A stretch of DNA of 64,000 nucleotides, from NCBI GenBank assembly GCA_018780435.1, contig JADMJS010000056.1:1-64000 (forward strand), read 5' to 3'. The notes under the pieces are model-generated. The model ran no database searches and had not been told where the DNA came from. It saw nothing but the letters and a program-made list of their open reading frames with translations. This DNA comes from Myxococcales bacterium (GTDB taxonomy: Bacteria; Myxococcota_A; UBA9042; GCA-2863065). Below are positions 49,131-60,500 of the stretch, piece after piece. Numbering within the stretch: the stretch's first letter is position 1; the number at the start of each line of letters is the position of its first letter. Made by a program: the position numbers and the translations under genes.

Positions 49131-52100
49131 GTGTTTACGAGCCTAGCCGCCCTCACTCTGTTGTTCACGGCCCCGCCGTCCACTCCGGCACTGCCCGAGA
49201 GCCACGCCGCCCTGGTCCGCGCCATTCGAACGGCCAAACCAGCGCAGCTCGGCCTCGCGCCCTTCGTCCGTTTCGGGGCGCGCGAGCGTGAAGCCCCGCG
49301 ACCCGCCGTCCTGGGGGCGCTCGCGTCGCTCTCGACGGACGCCAAGCTGCATCCCGACGTGCGGTACGAAGCGAGCCGCCTCCACGCGTGGCTGCTCGGC
49401 ACGCCCGAGGCGGCGCTCCCCGCGCTCTCGCGCGCGGGTGTCCTCTGCGGTGGCAACTTCACGGTCGCGGTCGGCGAAGCGACACGCCTCATGCCGACCG
49501 GGACCTTCGGTCGTCTCGACCGGGCACACCTCGTCGGCGAGGATCGCAAGGCGGCCGGGACCGTCTTCTGCCCCGTCCGTCTAGAGCGCCCCGCGCGCGG
49601 GGTTCGTGTCCTCGAACGCGGGACCGGTCTTGAGTGGACCGTCGACCTCGATGCCGGCGAGTCGGTCATCGCCATCCCCATCGAGCCAGAGCCCGACCCC
49701 GAACGTCGCCGAAGTAACGCCGAATACCGGCTCGTGGATGCCGCCGGGCGCCCCATCGCCACGGCGTCGCAGCCCGGCCAAGCTCCCAAGCGCGTCGCGC
49801 TCTCGCGCCGCGCCGCCGTCTCCGATCGCTCAGCCATTGTGCTCTGGCAGGCCTCGCCAGCGACGCCGACCCGTCACCGCGTCCTCGATTATCTCGGCGC
49901 GACGCCCGACGAGGCCTGGGACGACGACGCCGGCCTCGACGCGGCGCTCGACGCGGCGGCCGTGGGGCCCGCTCACCGTGCCTTCGCGCTCCTCGACGCG
50001 CTCCCCGCCGAGCTTCGGCAGAGCGACGCGGCCACCCTGGCCATCGCGCGGCTCGAACGCGATCGGGGGCTGCTCTTGCCGGCTCACGACCGAATCGCCG
50101 CCATTTCGAAGCCATCTCTGGAGGGTGAACTTTTCGAAGCGAGCCTGCTAGCCGACATCGGTGCGCTCGCGGAGGCCCAAGCAGCCGCGGTGACGCTCGC
50201 GGCCGAGCACCCACAGGTCCCCGCGGCCGTCGATCTGCTCGCCACGCTCTATCAGCAGCGTCAAATCACGGAGAACGCCGTCGACGCCTATCGCGCCCTC
50301 GACGCCCTCGCCCCGTCCGACTCGACCCTCTACACGCGCTTCGACCTCGAACGCGGCCTCGGGCGACGCCACGACGCCGCCGCGACGCTAGAGACCCTCC
50401 TCGCGCGCCGCGGCAGCACGCCGAGCTACTGGGTCGAGGCCTTGCGCTTCTATGCCGACGTCGGCGACGGGGCGGCGCTCGACCAGGTCTCTGCGGCCGC
50501 GCACGACGCCTTCCCCTACGACCCCGATCTCCACGAAGCCATCGGGACCACCGCCCTCGAACGCGGCGACTCGGTCAAGGCCCTCGCGGCGTTTCACGAG
50601 TCGCTACGCCTTCGCCCCCACCAACCGGAGCTCCGCGCTCGCACCGAACGACTCGACCGCGAACGTTCGGACTTTGCGGCGCCCTACCGCATCGACCCGA
50701 CGACCCTGTCTCGCGGCATGACCGATCCCACGAGTGCGGCGGGTAAAGGCCGCTTCCGAGTGAGCCAGCGCGTGACACGGGTCGACGCCGGGGGCACGTC
50801 CGCGACCTGGGTGCAGCAGATCTTCGAAGCCGGCGCCCTCACGGAGACCGACGGTCGGCTCTTCAATCTCGACTACGACCCCTCTCTGCGGTCCGTCGTC
50901 GTGCTCGACGCGCGCCGCATCTCGGCTGACGGCGCCGAGACGCCCGCCGACCTCGTCGACGACATCGACCTCAGCTCGGGCGCCGACGCCTTCTACTACG
51001 AGGCCCGGGCGAGCCGCGTGTCCTTCGCTCAGGTCGCGGCCGGCGACCTCCTCGTGGTCGAGCAGCTCGTCTCCGACTTCGCCGAGAACCCCCTCGGCGA
51101 CATCTACAGCGAAGTCGCGGCGTTATCGGGGCTCGAAGCCTGCGAACGGTGCCGCGCCATCTGGCTCGCCCCGAAGTCGATGGGCCTCCGGATCTCCGCG
51201 AGCAGCGACGCCGTCACGATCAAGCGCACCGGCGACGGGGACGGTGGCGCCCGTAGCGGCGCTGGCTCCGACCTCGACGTCATCGAAGCCAGCCTCGACG
51301 GCGCCGCCGCGCTCGTCGTCGAACCAGACATGCCTGGCGTCTCCGAGGCGCTCGACTACGTCCACATCTCCTCGCTTCCTGACTGGGCGGCCGTCGGCCA
51401 GTGGTTCGAGCGGCTCGCTGGCGACGGCCTCGCGCGCACGGCCGAATCGGACGCGCTCGCCCGGCGACTCGTAGGTGAGAAGGAGGGCGCGTCCTCGCCA
51501 CTGTCCGATGAAGAGAAGGTCAATGTCATCTTCGAGTTCGTTGCGCGCAGCATTCGCTACGTCGGCCTCGAGTTCGGCGTACACGGGTACAAACCGTATG
51601 GAGTCGGCGCGACCCTGCAGCGTAAGTTCGGAGACTGTAAGGACAAAGCGACCCTCATGCGCGCGCTACTCGCCGCGGTCGGTGTGGAGTCCGATCTCGT
51701 CCTCGTACGCACCCGGCCCAAGGGCCGCCTCCGCGACCAGACCGCCTCCCCGTCGGGCTTCGACCACGCCATCCTCTATGTCCCGACGCTCGATCGCTAC
51801 TATGACGCCACCGCTTCGTGGAACAGCCCGACCGAGCTCCCTTGGGCCGACCGTGGCGCGACGGTGCTCGTGCTCGGGAAGGAGGGAGCACGCTTCGTCC
51901 AGATCCCCGAGGGCACCCCGGCCGACTCCAGCTTCCAGCTTACGTTGAGCCCGACGTCCACGGGCCTCACCGGCACGATCGCCGCCGCCGGCGACCGCGC
52001 CGCCGAGCTGAGACAGGCGCTCGCGACCGAAGCCGAACGCGACGACACGCTCGAACGTCTCCTCGGCACCGAGCTGCAGGCCGTCGAGCTCACCAAGGCC

Positions 52101-52508
52101 ACTTACGACCTCGACTTCAACGCCGGCCCGATCACCATCGCCTTCGAAGCGCGCCGCACCGGCGACGAACTCCCGCTGCTCCCCCCCGGCTTCGTGGTGC
52201 GTCGCCGCCTCGCGTCACTGTCCACGCGCACGACCCCCCTCCAGCTCACGCCCCTCCGCATCGAGCGCACCGCCGCGCTCGGCGCCTTCGGCCTCTCCGT
52301 CGAGCCCGGCACGGGCGCGCCGCCCGCCTCGGCGCGGGTCAACTCCGAGTTCGGGTTCGCGGAACGGGTCGTCACCGACACCGCCGTGACCCTGATCCTC
52401 GAGATCACGGCCCACCGAGTCGCCCCGGACGCCTACGGTCGCCTCCGCGACTTCGCCGCCGCGGCCGACGCGCTCTTCCTCCCGGTGTCGAAGTTGGTGG
52501 CGCGGTAG
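49131..52508 (+). CDS. DUF3857 + transglutaminase-like protein with TPR region
   Basis: YKPYGVGATLQRKFGDCKDKATLMRALLAAVGVESDLVLV (Cys) and FDHAILYVP (His); upstream TPR-like repeats. Confidence 0.87.
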   Translation: MFTSLAALTLLFTAPPSTPALPESHAALVRAIRTAKPAQLGLAPFVRFGAREREAPRPAVLGALASLSTDAKLHPDVRYEASRLHAWLLGTPEAALPALSRAGVLCGGNFTVAVGEATRLMPTGTFGRLDRAHLVGEDRKAAGTVFCPVRLERPARGVRVLERGTGLEWTVDLDAGESVIAIPIEPEPDPERRRSNAEYRLVDAAGRPIATASQPGQAPKRVALSRRAAVSDRSAIVLWQASPATPTRHRVLDYLGATPDEAWDDDAGLDAALDAAAVGPAHRAFALLDALPAELRQSDAATLAIARLERDRGLLLPAHDRIAAISKPSLEGELFEASLLADIGALAEAQAAAVTLAAEHPQVPAAVDLLATLYQQRQITENAVDAYRALDALAPSDSTLYTRFDLERGLGRRHDAAATLETLLARRGSTPSYWVEALRFYADVGDGAALDQVSAAAHDAFPYDPDLHEAIGTTALERGDSVKALAAFHESLRLRPHQPELRARTERLDRERSDFAAPYRIDPTTLSRGMTDPTSAAGKGRFRVSQRVTRVDAGGTSATWVQQIFEAGALTETDGRLFNLDYDPSLRSVVVLDARRISADGAETPADLVDDIDLSSGADAFYYEARASRVSFAQVAAGDLLVVEQLVSDFAENPLGDIYSEVAALSGLEACERCRAIWLAPKSMGLRISASSDAVTIKRTGDGDGGARSGAGSDLDVIEASLDGAAALVVEPDMPGVSEALDYVHISSLPDWAAVGQWFERLAGDGLARTAESDALARRLVGEKEGASSPLSDEEKVNVIFEFVARSIRYVGLEFGVHGYKPYGVGATLQRKFGDCKDKATLMRALLAAVGVESDLVLVRTRPKGRLRDQTASPSGFDHAILYVPTLDRYYDATASWNSPTELPWADRGATVLVLGKEGARFVQIPEGTPADSSFQLTLSPTSTGLTGTIAAAGDRAAELRQALATEAERDDTLERLLGTELQAVELTKATYDLDFNAGPITIAFEARRTGDELPLLPPGFVVRRRLASLSTRTTPLQLTPLRIERTAALGAFGLSVEPGTGAPPASARVNSEFGFAERVVTDTAVTLILEITAHRVAPDAYGRLRDFAAAADALFLPVSKLVAR

Positions 52509-52541
52509 GAGTCGGTATGCGCCAAGTGACGTAGCGGTGTT

Positions 52542-53444
52542 CTACTGCTCGACGTCGGGGTCCAGCCCCGCGGCCAGGAGCCGCCGCCGTAGCACTTCGA
52601 GCTGAAGCTCCGCCCGCTCACGCGCTTGGCGCTCCTCCTCGGTTCGGCGCTGCTCCTGCTCGGCGCGGCGCTGCTCCTGCTCGGCGCGGAGCGCTTGCTC
52701 CTCCGCCTCGCGGGCCGCCTCTTGGAGCGTCGCGTTCAAACGGTCGAGCGCCACGGCGAGTGTCCGCTCCGACTCGGTCGGTGAGAGGACCGGATTCCCC
52801 CTCACCCAGAACCGGAGCGACGTGTCCTCGAGCGACAGTTCGAGCCCGAGCGCCTCCGAGTACAGGCGACCCGCTTGTGGCACCAGCGCTTCATATCGTC
52901 CGCTCGCCCCCAGGCGGTACCCGAGCAGCCGCCGAGCAACGAGGTCGAGCACGAAGTACTCCGGGATGCCGAGGTCCGCGTAGCGCCCGACGTTCCGGCG
53001 GAGGTCCTTCTCACGATTCCCGTGCAGGGTCGCTTCGAGGACGAAGTCCAGCCCTTTGCCCTCGTGAAGTACGTGCCATCGCTCCCGGCGATGTGGAGAG
53101 ACCTCACGAACGACGATGAGATCAGGGCTGAACATCCGCTCGTTCGGGTAATAGACCGGCAAGTCACTCCCGATGTAGGTGCGGCCCGTCCCCCCCGGCC
53201 CGCCAAACCACCGCTCGAGGGTAGTTCGCGCCTCGAGGACGGGGACCGAGTGAAAGTCGCCTTCAGGCGCGAACTCGCCGACGGCCTCGAACTCGCTTGG
53301 CAGCGACGCGTCGATGTGCCGCCGCTCCGCGTCCGTCAGCTCGTCCCATATCGCCACGGGCGGCGAACGGGGATCGCTGGAATCCACGACCCAGCGTGGT
53401 GGGATGGACGGTATGGCGGAGCGAGTCGAACCCATGGCTTCCAT
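52542..53444 (-). CDS. Uma2 family endonuclease with C-terminal Glu/Arg/Gln coiled coil
   Basis: FSPDLIVVREVSPH, LDFVLEATLHGNREKDLRRNVGRYADLGIPEYFVLDLVARRLLGYRL; tail RAEQEQRRAEQEQRRTEEERQ. Confidence 0.85.
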   Translation of the reverse strand: MEAMGSTRSAIPSIPPRWVVDSSDPRSPPVAIWDELTDAERRHIDASLPSEFEAVGEFAPEGDFHSVPVLEARTTLERWFGGPGGTGRTYIGSDLPVYYPNERMFSPDLIVVREVSPHRRERWHVLHEGKGLDFVLEATLHGNREKDLRRNVGRYADLGIPEYFVLDLVARRLLGYRLGASGRYEALVPQAGRLYSEALGLELSLEDTSLRFWVRGNPVLSPTESERTLAVALDRLNATLQEAAREAEEQALRAEQEQRRAEQEQRRTEEERQARERAELQLEVLRRRLLAAGLDPDVEQ

Positions 53445-53563
53445 GCTATCTCGCGCGAGGACCGAGCGCGAGGGGCGAACGTCGGGCGGGTCCTTGACGA
53501 CAGCGACCTGGGGACCGGCCGCGACCGGTGGCGCCCACGGCATCGCGGGGTTAGGATGGCCGG

Positions 53564-54661
53564 GTGATCCAGTCGATACGCATCCAGAACTACAAGACGC
53601 ACGTCGATACGACCGTCCATCTGTCGCCCTTGACCGTGCTGGTCGGGCCGAATGGGGCCGGGAAGAGTGCGGTACTGGAGGCGTTGTCGGTGCCGTGGCG
53701 GGTCTACGTGGCCGCTCGCGAACGCGCATGGTTCAGAGATCGGGGACATTCTCAGGGTGTTCGTTGTGGGAGGGAATTCTCGGAGCTCAACGTGAGCCTA
53801 CCGGGGCGGTCGATTCGCATCATGCACCGAGTCACGGAAGGCCACTGGCTTGAGGTCACCGGAGACAAGCGAGTCAATACCCCCGCCGGGCCATCGATCG
53901 TGCCGGAGGCGCGTGTTCCACAGCCGGTGGCCGTTGGCACCTTCGCCCCATCCGAGATTCTCCGCCTCGACCCAAAACGCCTCCGCGAACCGAGCTACAG
54001 CGATGAGCTCGAGCCCCGGCTTGGACCCAGCGGCGACGGCCTCGCTACCGTGCTCGCCGATCTAAAGCTTCAGCACCCGGCCCGATTCGAAACCGTTGTC
54101 GCGACCCTCAAGCAACTAGTTCCGTCGGTGCGAAACGTGAACCTCCAGCGGGCGCGTGTCGATCGCATGACTCTGCTCGATCCTCAGGTAGACGAGCTTG
54201 GGCGCCAGACTCAGCTATCCATCATCGACCGGCTCGTTGGCCACGAACTCCGCTTCGACATGAACAGCGGCACGGACCTGCCCGCGTCGGTCGTCAGCGA
54301 AGGCACGCTCCACCTCCTGGCGATCCTCACTGCGTTCTACTCCGCTAGCGACCAGGAGGGCGCCCTCATCCTCCTCGACGACATCGATCACTCGTTACAC
54401 CCGAGCGCGCAGCGCGAGCTCATCACGTTCATTCGGGAACTGGTGGAGTCGACTCCGAAGCTCCAAGTCGTCGCGACCACTCACTCGCCCTATCTCGTAG
54501 ACGGACTTCGCCCGGAAGAGGTCGTCATCGTAAACACGAACGCCCAAGGCGTCGCCGCTGCCAAGCGCCTCTCGGAGCACCCAGAGCACGCGCGCGCGCT
54601 TAGCGGCCTCTCGACGGGCGAGCTCTGGTCCGCAGAAGGCGAGAGCTGGCTCTTCGACTGA
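53564..54661 (+). CDS. AAA family ATPase (RecF/SMC/OLD-like ABC-type)
   Basis: SIRIQNYKTHVDTTVHLSPLTVLVGPNGAGKSAVLEAL; GALILLDDIDHSLHPSAQRELI; KLQVVATTHSPYLVDGL; GTG start. Confidence 0.92.
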   Translation: MIQSIRIQNYKTHVDTTVHLSPLTVLVGPNGAGKSAVLEALSVPWRVYVAARERAWFRDRGHSQGVRCGREFSELNVSLPGRSIRIMHRVTEGHWLEVTGDKRVNTPAGPSIVPEARVPQPVAVGTFAPSEILRLDPKRLREPSYSDELEPRLGPSGDGLATVLADLKLQHPARFETVVATLKQLVPSVRNVNLQRARVDRMTLLDPQVDELGRQTQLSIIDRLVGHELRFDMNSGTDLPASVVSEGTLHLLAILTAFYSASDQEGALILLDDIDHSLHPSAQRELITFIRELVESTPKLQVVATTHSPYLVDGLRPEEVVIVNTNAQGVAAAKRLSEHPEHARALSGLSTGELWSAEGESWLFD

Positions 54662-54671
54662 GGAGGAACCC

Positions 54672-55397
54672 GTGAGCGAGGGGATCGTCTTCTGTGAAGC
54701 GCGGGCGGACTACGACATGGTCACGATGCTCGCTACACGCGCCCTGACCGAAATCGATTCATGGCGCGCCGACCACCCTGGTCCCTTTCCATCCAGCACC
54801 GATTCCGGCAACGCCATGGTGCTCTGGCGAGCCCTCCCCGAACGCTACTCCGCGACCGGACTCCCGCCGATGCACGGGAAGTTCAGCTCCGGCGGCGGCG
54901 AAGCCAAGCAGGCCGAGAAGGCGGTCCGGTACGCCAAGCATCATGGAGCCAAGGCCGTCGTCCTGAGCCGCGACTTGGACGGCGACGAACACCGTGCTCA
55001 CGCTTACGACGTCTTTCGCACCGAACCCTTCGCGAACAATGCCCCACGAGTCGCGCTCGCGCTCGCGGCCCCATGTCGCGAATCGTGGATCCTCGCTGGG
55101 TTCGAGCCCGAGACCGATTCTGAATCCCGGACGCTTCGAGATCTCACGACCGAGCTCGCCTTCGATCCAACACGATATCCAGAACGAACTCGGCCGACGA
55201 CGAGCCCCAAGGCCGCAAAAGACATTCTCCGTCGCCTTACGAACGGCGACTACGAGCGAGAGCACCGCTGCATCGCGGAATCGCCTCTCGAACGCCTTCA
55301 AGAGCGCGGCGAACACAACGGACTTCGAGACTACCTGGACAACGGCGTACCGCGTCTCCGCACCCTTTCCCCGTTGATCGCCGACTCGGCGGGGTGA
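54672..55397 (+). CDS. TOPRIM-like (DUF4276/DUF4435-type) protein, partner of the upstream ATPase
   Basis: N-terminal IVFCEARADYDMV (Glu) and AVVLSRDLDGDEH (DxD) arrangement; 10 nt downstream of ATPase gene. Confidence 0.6.
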   Translation: MSEGIVFCEARADYDMVTMLATRALTEIDSWRADHPGPFPSSTDSGNAMVLWRALPERYSATGLPPMHGKFSSGGGEAKQAEKAVRYAKHHGAKAVVLSRDLDGDEHRAHAYDVFRTEPFANNAPRVALALAAPCRESWILAGFEPETDSESRTLRDLTTELAFDPTRYPERTRPTTSPKAAKDILRRLTNGDYEREHRCIAESPLERLQERGEHNGLRDYLDNGVPRLRTLSPLIADSAG

Positions 55398-55409
55398 CGC
55401 GAGCTCCTT

Positions 55410-56429
55410 TCACCGGCCACTCACGACCGAACAATCCCGACCATCCATGCGATAAGCCCTCGTACTCCCACCCGAATTCCCCTCGATACCCCACGACGTG
55501 TGATAGAGCAGCACGAAATATCGCCCGCCGGGGATCGCATAGACCATGATGTTCGGCTCGTCGTTCTCCGCGTCGCGGGTCGCGAAGACGACCGTGGTCT
55601 TGGCGCGCGGCTTCACGCCCTTCCGCCCCGGGACGCGACACGTGACCGCCACGCGGTCAGAGTACACCGGCCACTCGCCGCTCTCCGGATGGCCCTCCCA
55701 GCGGATCTCCTTTCTCTTCCACGTGAGCGAGAGGCGCGGCTCGACCCAGCGCAGCTCGGTATTGGGTGTGAGCTTGCGATGCTCGAGCGTCAGTGGGACG
55801 TAGCCGCCTCGTTCGAGCTCGCGTCGAATGGCGGCGGCGTCCGCGGCGTTCGGAACCATCGGGACGGGGTCGAGGATCAGCGGCTCGGCCGAGACGAACT
55901 CGACCGCCTCTGAACCGCTGCCCGGATAGACGACGCTCGCCCGCGCGCCGCCCTGAATGCTCATCGCGCCGACCACGCACGCCACGCTCGCCCTCGGCTC
56001 CGACCAGGCGAAACAGCCGTAATCGAGCTCCTGGCCCTGTTCGAACACAGCCGGCGCGGACGGCAATGTGGGCAGGGGAGCGATGTCGGCGTTCTTCAGA
56101 ATTGGCGAGGGGCTATCTTCGGGCGCGCAGCGGCGCAGGACCGCGGGCAACCGAGCCTTCTTCAGCGCCTTCGCGGCGGCCGCCGCTTGTTCGGCTGTCG
56201 CGTCGAGCACGGCGATCGTCACGAGCTCACCCCAGTCGAGCGTCGTGAACGAGCGTGTGTCGTACACGGCCGCCCAGGCGTAGCCAGCGGCCTTCACCGC
56301 GGCCGCGCTCGCGAGCGCCGCGTCGAGTCCGGCGTAGGGCACGCTCGCCACGACGACGCACCAGCTATCGGCACGCGCGGTCTCGGCTACCAGGGAGGCC
56401 CCGAGGGCCAAGAGAACAACCATTCGCAT
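55410..56429 (-). CDS. Secreted hypothetical protein
   Basis: Signal peptide MRMVVLLALGASLVAETARA; internal start at 56429 preferred over 56579. Confidence 0.6.
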   Translation of the reverse strand: MRMVVLLALGASLVAETARADSWCVVVASVPYAGLDAALASAAAVKAAGYAWAAVYDTRSFTTLDWGELVTIAVLDATAEQAAAAAKALKKARLPAVLRRCAPEDSPSPILKNADIAPLPTLPSAPAVFEQGQELDYGCFAWSEPRASVACVVGAMSIQGGARASVVYPGSGSEAVEFVSAEPLILDPVPMVPNAADAAAIRRELERGGYVPLTLEHRKLTPNTELRWVEPRLSLTWKRKEIRWEGHPESGEWPVYSDRVAVTCRVPGRKGVKPRAKTTVVFATRDAENDEPNIMVYAIPGGRYFVLLYHTSWGIEGNSGGSTRAYRMDGRDCSVVSGR

Positions 56430-56668
56430 CGCCGGCACTCTACCCCCCGGGCAAGCCTGCTCCAACCGGGCGCGGAGTAGAGGCCATCCGGCTGGCGACC
56501 GCAGCGGTGCACCCCTCCTCCGTTGCACGGGCCAAAAGCCCAAGTGTTCTAGCCTCTTGCATGGCCACATCGCCGGCACGCCCCTTGCTCAGCTCGCGGG
56601 GCGCTCCACGGAGCACCCAAAACACTGGTGAGTCCGTCGCGTCGCGGCGGACGAGTGAGGACCCGTCC

Positions 56669-57433
56669 ATGACGAGCACCCCGATGTCATCTACTGCCAT
56701 GTCCGACGCCTGGGAGAACCGCGACGACGTGGACCTCGCCCGCTCCGTCTTGTGCGCGAACCGCTTCGAGTCCTTGGCCGCCGCCGTCCAGCCGGTCTTT
56801 CGCGACGCCATGGTCGCGCGTATCGGTCGGCGCGTGGGCCACACCCGGCTCGCGCTTGACCTCGCCTGTGGCCTCGGCGACTGGACCCGCGCCTATCTCG
56901 ACTTCGCCGATGCGGCGCTCGGCATCGACATCAACGCCCGTTTCCTGAGCGTCGCCGAGCGCGGCGCCTCCGAGGCCGGCGTCGCGGCACGCTGCCGATT
57001 CTCGCGCCGCTCGCTCACCGACCCGGCGTCCGTCCGCCCGGCCGGGCTCATCGCGCTCGGTGGCTGCGTGCAGTACCTCGAAGATGCCGACGTGGACGCG
57101 CTCTTCGGCCGTATCGCCGACGTCCAAGTCCCCGGGCAGGTGCTCTACCTCCGCTCGACGGTCACCACGGCCTTGCGGCAGCCCTTCGCGACGCCCGGTG
57201 GTCGGTACCGCACGGCGCGCTTCTACGAGGAGCGGCTCGAAGCGCTCGGCTACCGACTCGCGGAGCGCCTGAGCTCGGCGACCGCCTTCTGCGAGGCCTT
57301 GACGGGTGGCGACCGCCCCGAGCGCCTCGATGTGCAGACCCTCGTCGCGTCGACGCTCTCGGCGCCGGTGTGGGCAGCGCGCCAGCTCCTCAGGCGTAGC
57401 GACTACGTCAACTGGGTTTGGGTGAAGCGTTGA
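56669..57433 (+). CDS. Class I SAM-dependent methyltransferase
   Basis: LALDLACGLGDWTRAYLDFADAALGIDINARFLSVAE; start chosen at MTSTPMSSTAMSDAWENRDD. Confidence 0.82.
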   Translation: MTSTPMSSTAMSDAWENRDDVDLARSVLCANRFESLAAAVQPVFRDAMVARIGRRVGHTRLALDLACGLGDWTRAYLDFADAALGIDINARFLSVAERGASEAGVAARCRFSRRSLTDPASVRPAGLIALGGCVQYLEDADVDALFGRIADVQVPGQVLYLRSTVTTALRQPFATPGGRYRTARFYEERLEALGYRLAERLSSATAFCEALTGGDRPERLDVQTLVASTLSAPVWAARQLLRRSDYVNWVWVKR

Positions 57434-57503
57434 TCTCACGACCCTTGCTCCCTGCGGAAATCACGACATAGACTGCGCCGCCCCCGCGGGGGTACCGACG
57501 ACT

Positions 57504-60500
57504 ATGGCCAGCAGGGATCCCAGCATGTTTCAGCCCGTCTCGCAGAAATCCGACTTCCCCGCCCTCGAACGCGACGTCCTCGCCTTCTGGAAGAAGGAGC
57601 AGATCTTCGAGAAGTCCATGGCCCAGCGAAAGGGCAAGCCGCGCTTCGTCTTCTACGAAGGCCCGCCCACCGCGAACGGCACCCCGCACAACGGCCATGT
57701 GCTGACCCGCGTCATCAAGGACCTCTTCCCGCGATACAAGACCATGCGCGGCTACGAGGTCCCCCGCAAAGCCGGCTGGGACACCCACGGCCTGCCGGTC
57801 GAGGTCGAGGTCGAGAAGGAGCTCGGCATCCACGGCAAGGCCGACATCGAGGCCTACGGCGTCGAGGCCTTCACGAAGAAGTGCATCGAGTCGGTCTTCC
57901 GCTACACCGACGTCTGGCAGCAACTCACCGAGCGCATCGGCTTCTGGGTCGACCTCGACGCGGCCTACGTCACCTACCACAAGTCCTTCGTCGAGTCGGT
58001 CTGGTGGGCCCTCGGCACCCTCTTCGAACGCGGCCTCCTCTACCAGGGCCACAAGGTCGTCTGGTGGTGGCCCCAAGGCGGCACCGCGCTCTCGAGCGGC
58101 GAGGTCGGCCTCGGCTACAAGACCGTCGACGACCCCTCGGTCATCGTGCGTTTCCGCCTCATCGGCGCCGAGAACACGAGCTTCCTCGGCTGGACCACGA
58201 CGCCGTGGACCCTGCCGTCGAACTGCGCCCTCACGGTCAGCCCCACTCTTGACTACGTGTTCGCCCAGAAGGACGACGAGACCGTCATCGTCGCCGCCGC
58301 GCTGGCCGACGCGGTCCTCGGCGAAGGCGCCTACGTCATCGAGCAGACCGTGAAGGGCTCGGAGCTCATCGGGCGCCGCTATCAGCCGGTCTTCGACTAC
58401 GCCAAACCCGCCACCGGCCGTGTCCACGAGGTCATCGGTGGCGACTTCGTGACGGCGTCGGCCGGTACGGGCGTCGTGCATACGGCCCCGGCCTTCGGCG
58501 AAGACGACTTCCGCGCGGCGAAAGAGAACGGCATCGGCATGCTGCAGCTCGTCGGCCCCGACGGACGCTTCCTGCCCGAAGTGACTGATTTCGCAGGCCG
58601 TTTTTGCAAAGAGGCCGACCGCGACATCATCAAGAAGCTGCGTTCGCTCGGCCTCCTCTTCAAGGAGGAGGTCTATCGCCACGACTACCCCTTCTGCTGG
58701 CGCGCCGACAGCGATCCGCTCATCCAGTACGCCCGCCCCGCGTGGTTCATCCGCACGACCGACGTCGTCAGCGACGCCATCGCGACCAATCAGACCATCA
58801 ATTGGCTCCCGGGCCACATCAAAGACGGCCGCTTCGGCGACTTCCTCCGAAACAACGTCGACTGGGCGCTGTCCCGCGAACGTTATTGGGGCACGCCGCT
58901 CCCGATCTGGACCTGCGAGTCGTGCTCGACGCGGTGGGCCGCCAAGAGCGCCACGGAGATCGAAGCGAAGAACCCCAGCGCTTTCGAGGCCTTCCGAAAG
59001 GCGCAGCAGGCCGACCCGTCGCTGTCCGAGCACCTCATGGTGCACAAACCCTGGATCGACGACGTCACCGTGCCCTGCTCGTCGTGCAACGGCACGATGC
59101 GGCGCGTCACCGAGGTCATCGACTGCTGGTTTGACTCCGGTTGCATGCCCTTCGCGCAGTGGGGCTACCCGCACCAGAACAAGGAGTCTTTCGAGGCCTC
59201 CTTCCCGGCCGACTTCATCTCCGAGGCCATCGACCAGACCCGCGGCTGGTTCTACAGCCTGCTCATGGTCTCGACGTTGCTCTTCGGCGAGAAGGCGCGC
59301 GCGAGCGCCCCGCCCGGCGCCCCCACGCCCGCGACCGCCGGCGAGCCACACCCCTACAAGACCTGCATCGTGCTCGGCCACGTGACCGACAAGACGGGCA
59401 AGAAGGAGTCGAAGTCGAAGGGCAATTACACCCCGCCCGACCTCATCCTGAACACCAGCGGCGCCGACGCGATGCGTTGGTACTTCTACGCCGCCAACCC
59501 GCCGTACGCGAACACGCGCTACAGCCCCGAGGCGGTCCGAGAGAAGCAGCAGGAGTTCCTGCTGAAGCTCCACAACGTCTACTCGTTCTTCGTCATCTAC
59601 AGCAATATCGATGGGTTCGACCCCAAGGCGTCGCCGAAGCGCCCCCTGGCCGAACGCGCGCTGCTCGACCGTTGGATCAGCTCGGAGCTGGCCCTGACGG
59701 TCCGCGCCGTGACCGCCTACATGGACGAGTACCTCATCTACGACGCGGCCCTTCGGATCACCGCGTTCACGGACGGTCTCTCGAATTGGTATGTGCGCCG
59801 GTCCCGTGACCGCTTCTGGGGCAGCGGCGGCACCGACGACAAGTGGGACGCCTACCACACTCTCTACGAGGTCCTCACGACGTTCTCGCGCCTTATCGCG
59901 CCTTTCGTTCCCTTCATGGCGGACAGCATCTACCAAAACCTCGTATCGTCCATCGATCCGGCCGCGCCGATCAGCGTCCACCTGACGGACTTCCCGACCG
60001 CCGACCTCGCCGCCATCGACGAGCGCCTCAGCGACGAGATGCAGGCGGTCCGTGACATCGTCAGCCTCGGCCTCTCGACCCGAAACGCCCACAAGCTGAA
60101 GGTCCGTCAGCCGCTCCGTGAGGCCGAGGTCATCCTCGCCCGCCCGGCGCTCAAAGCGGCCCTCGCGGCCTACGAGTCGCTCATCACAGAGGAGCTCAAC
60201 GTGAAGACGCTCCTCTACTCGAACGACGCCGGTGGCCGCGTCTCCTTCGGGGTCAAGCCGAACTACAAGGAGCTCGGCCCGCGCTTCGGCAAGCGCATGC
60301 CGCTCGTCCGTGCCGCGGTCGACGCCGCCGAGCCGAACGCCCTGCGCCTCGCGCTCACCACCCAAGGTGAGGTCCCGCTGCGCCTCTCGGACGGCGAAAC
60401 GGTCATGCTGACGGCCGACCTCGTCGAGCTCTCCTGCCAGGCCGCCGAGGGCTACGCGGCCAGCGGCGCCGCCGTCGGCACGGTCATCCTCGACACGCGC

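Noticed and set aside
57481-57492. Perfect palindrome CCCCCGCGGGGG just upstream of ileS
   Set aside because: G/C-only 12-mer is likely by chance in this composition; no T-box features expected or seen
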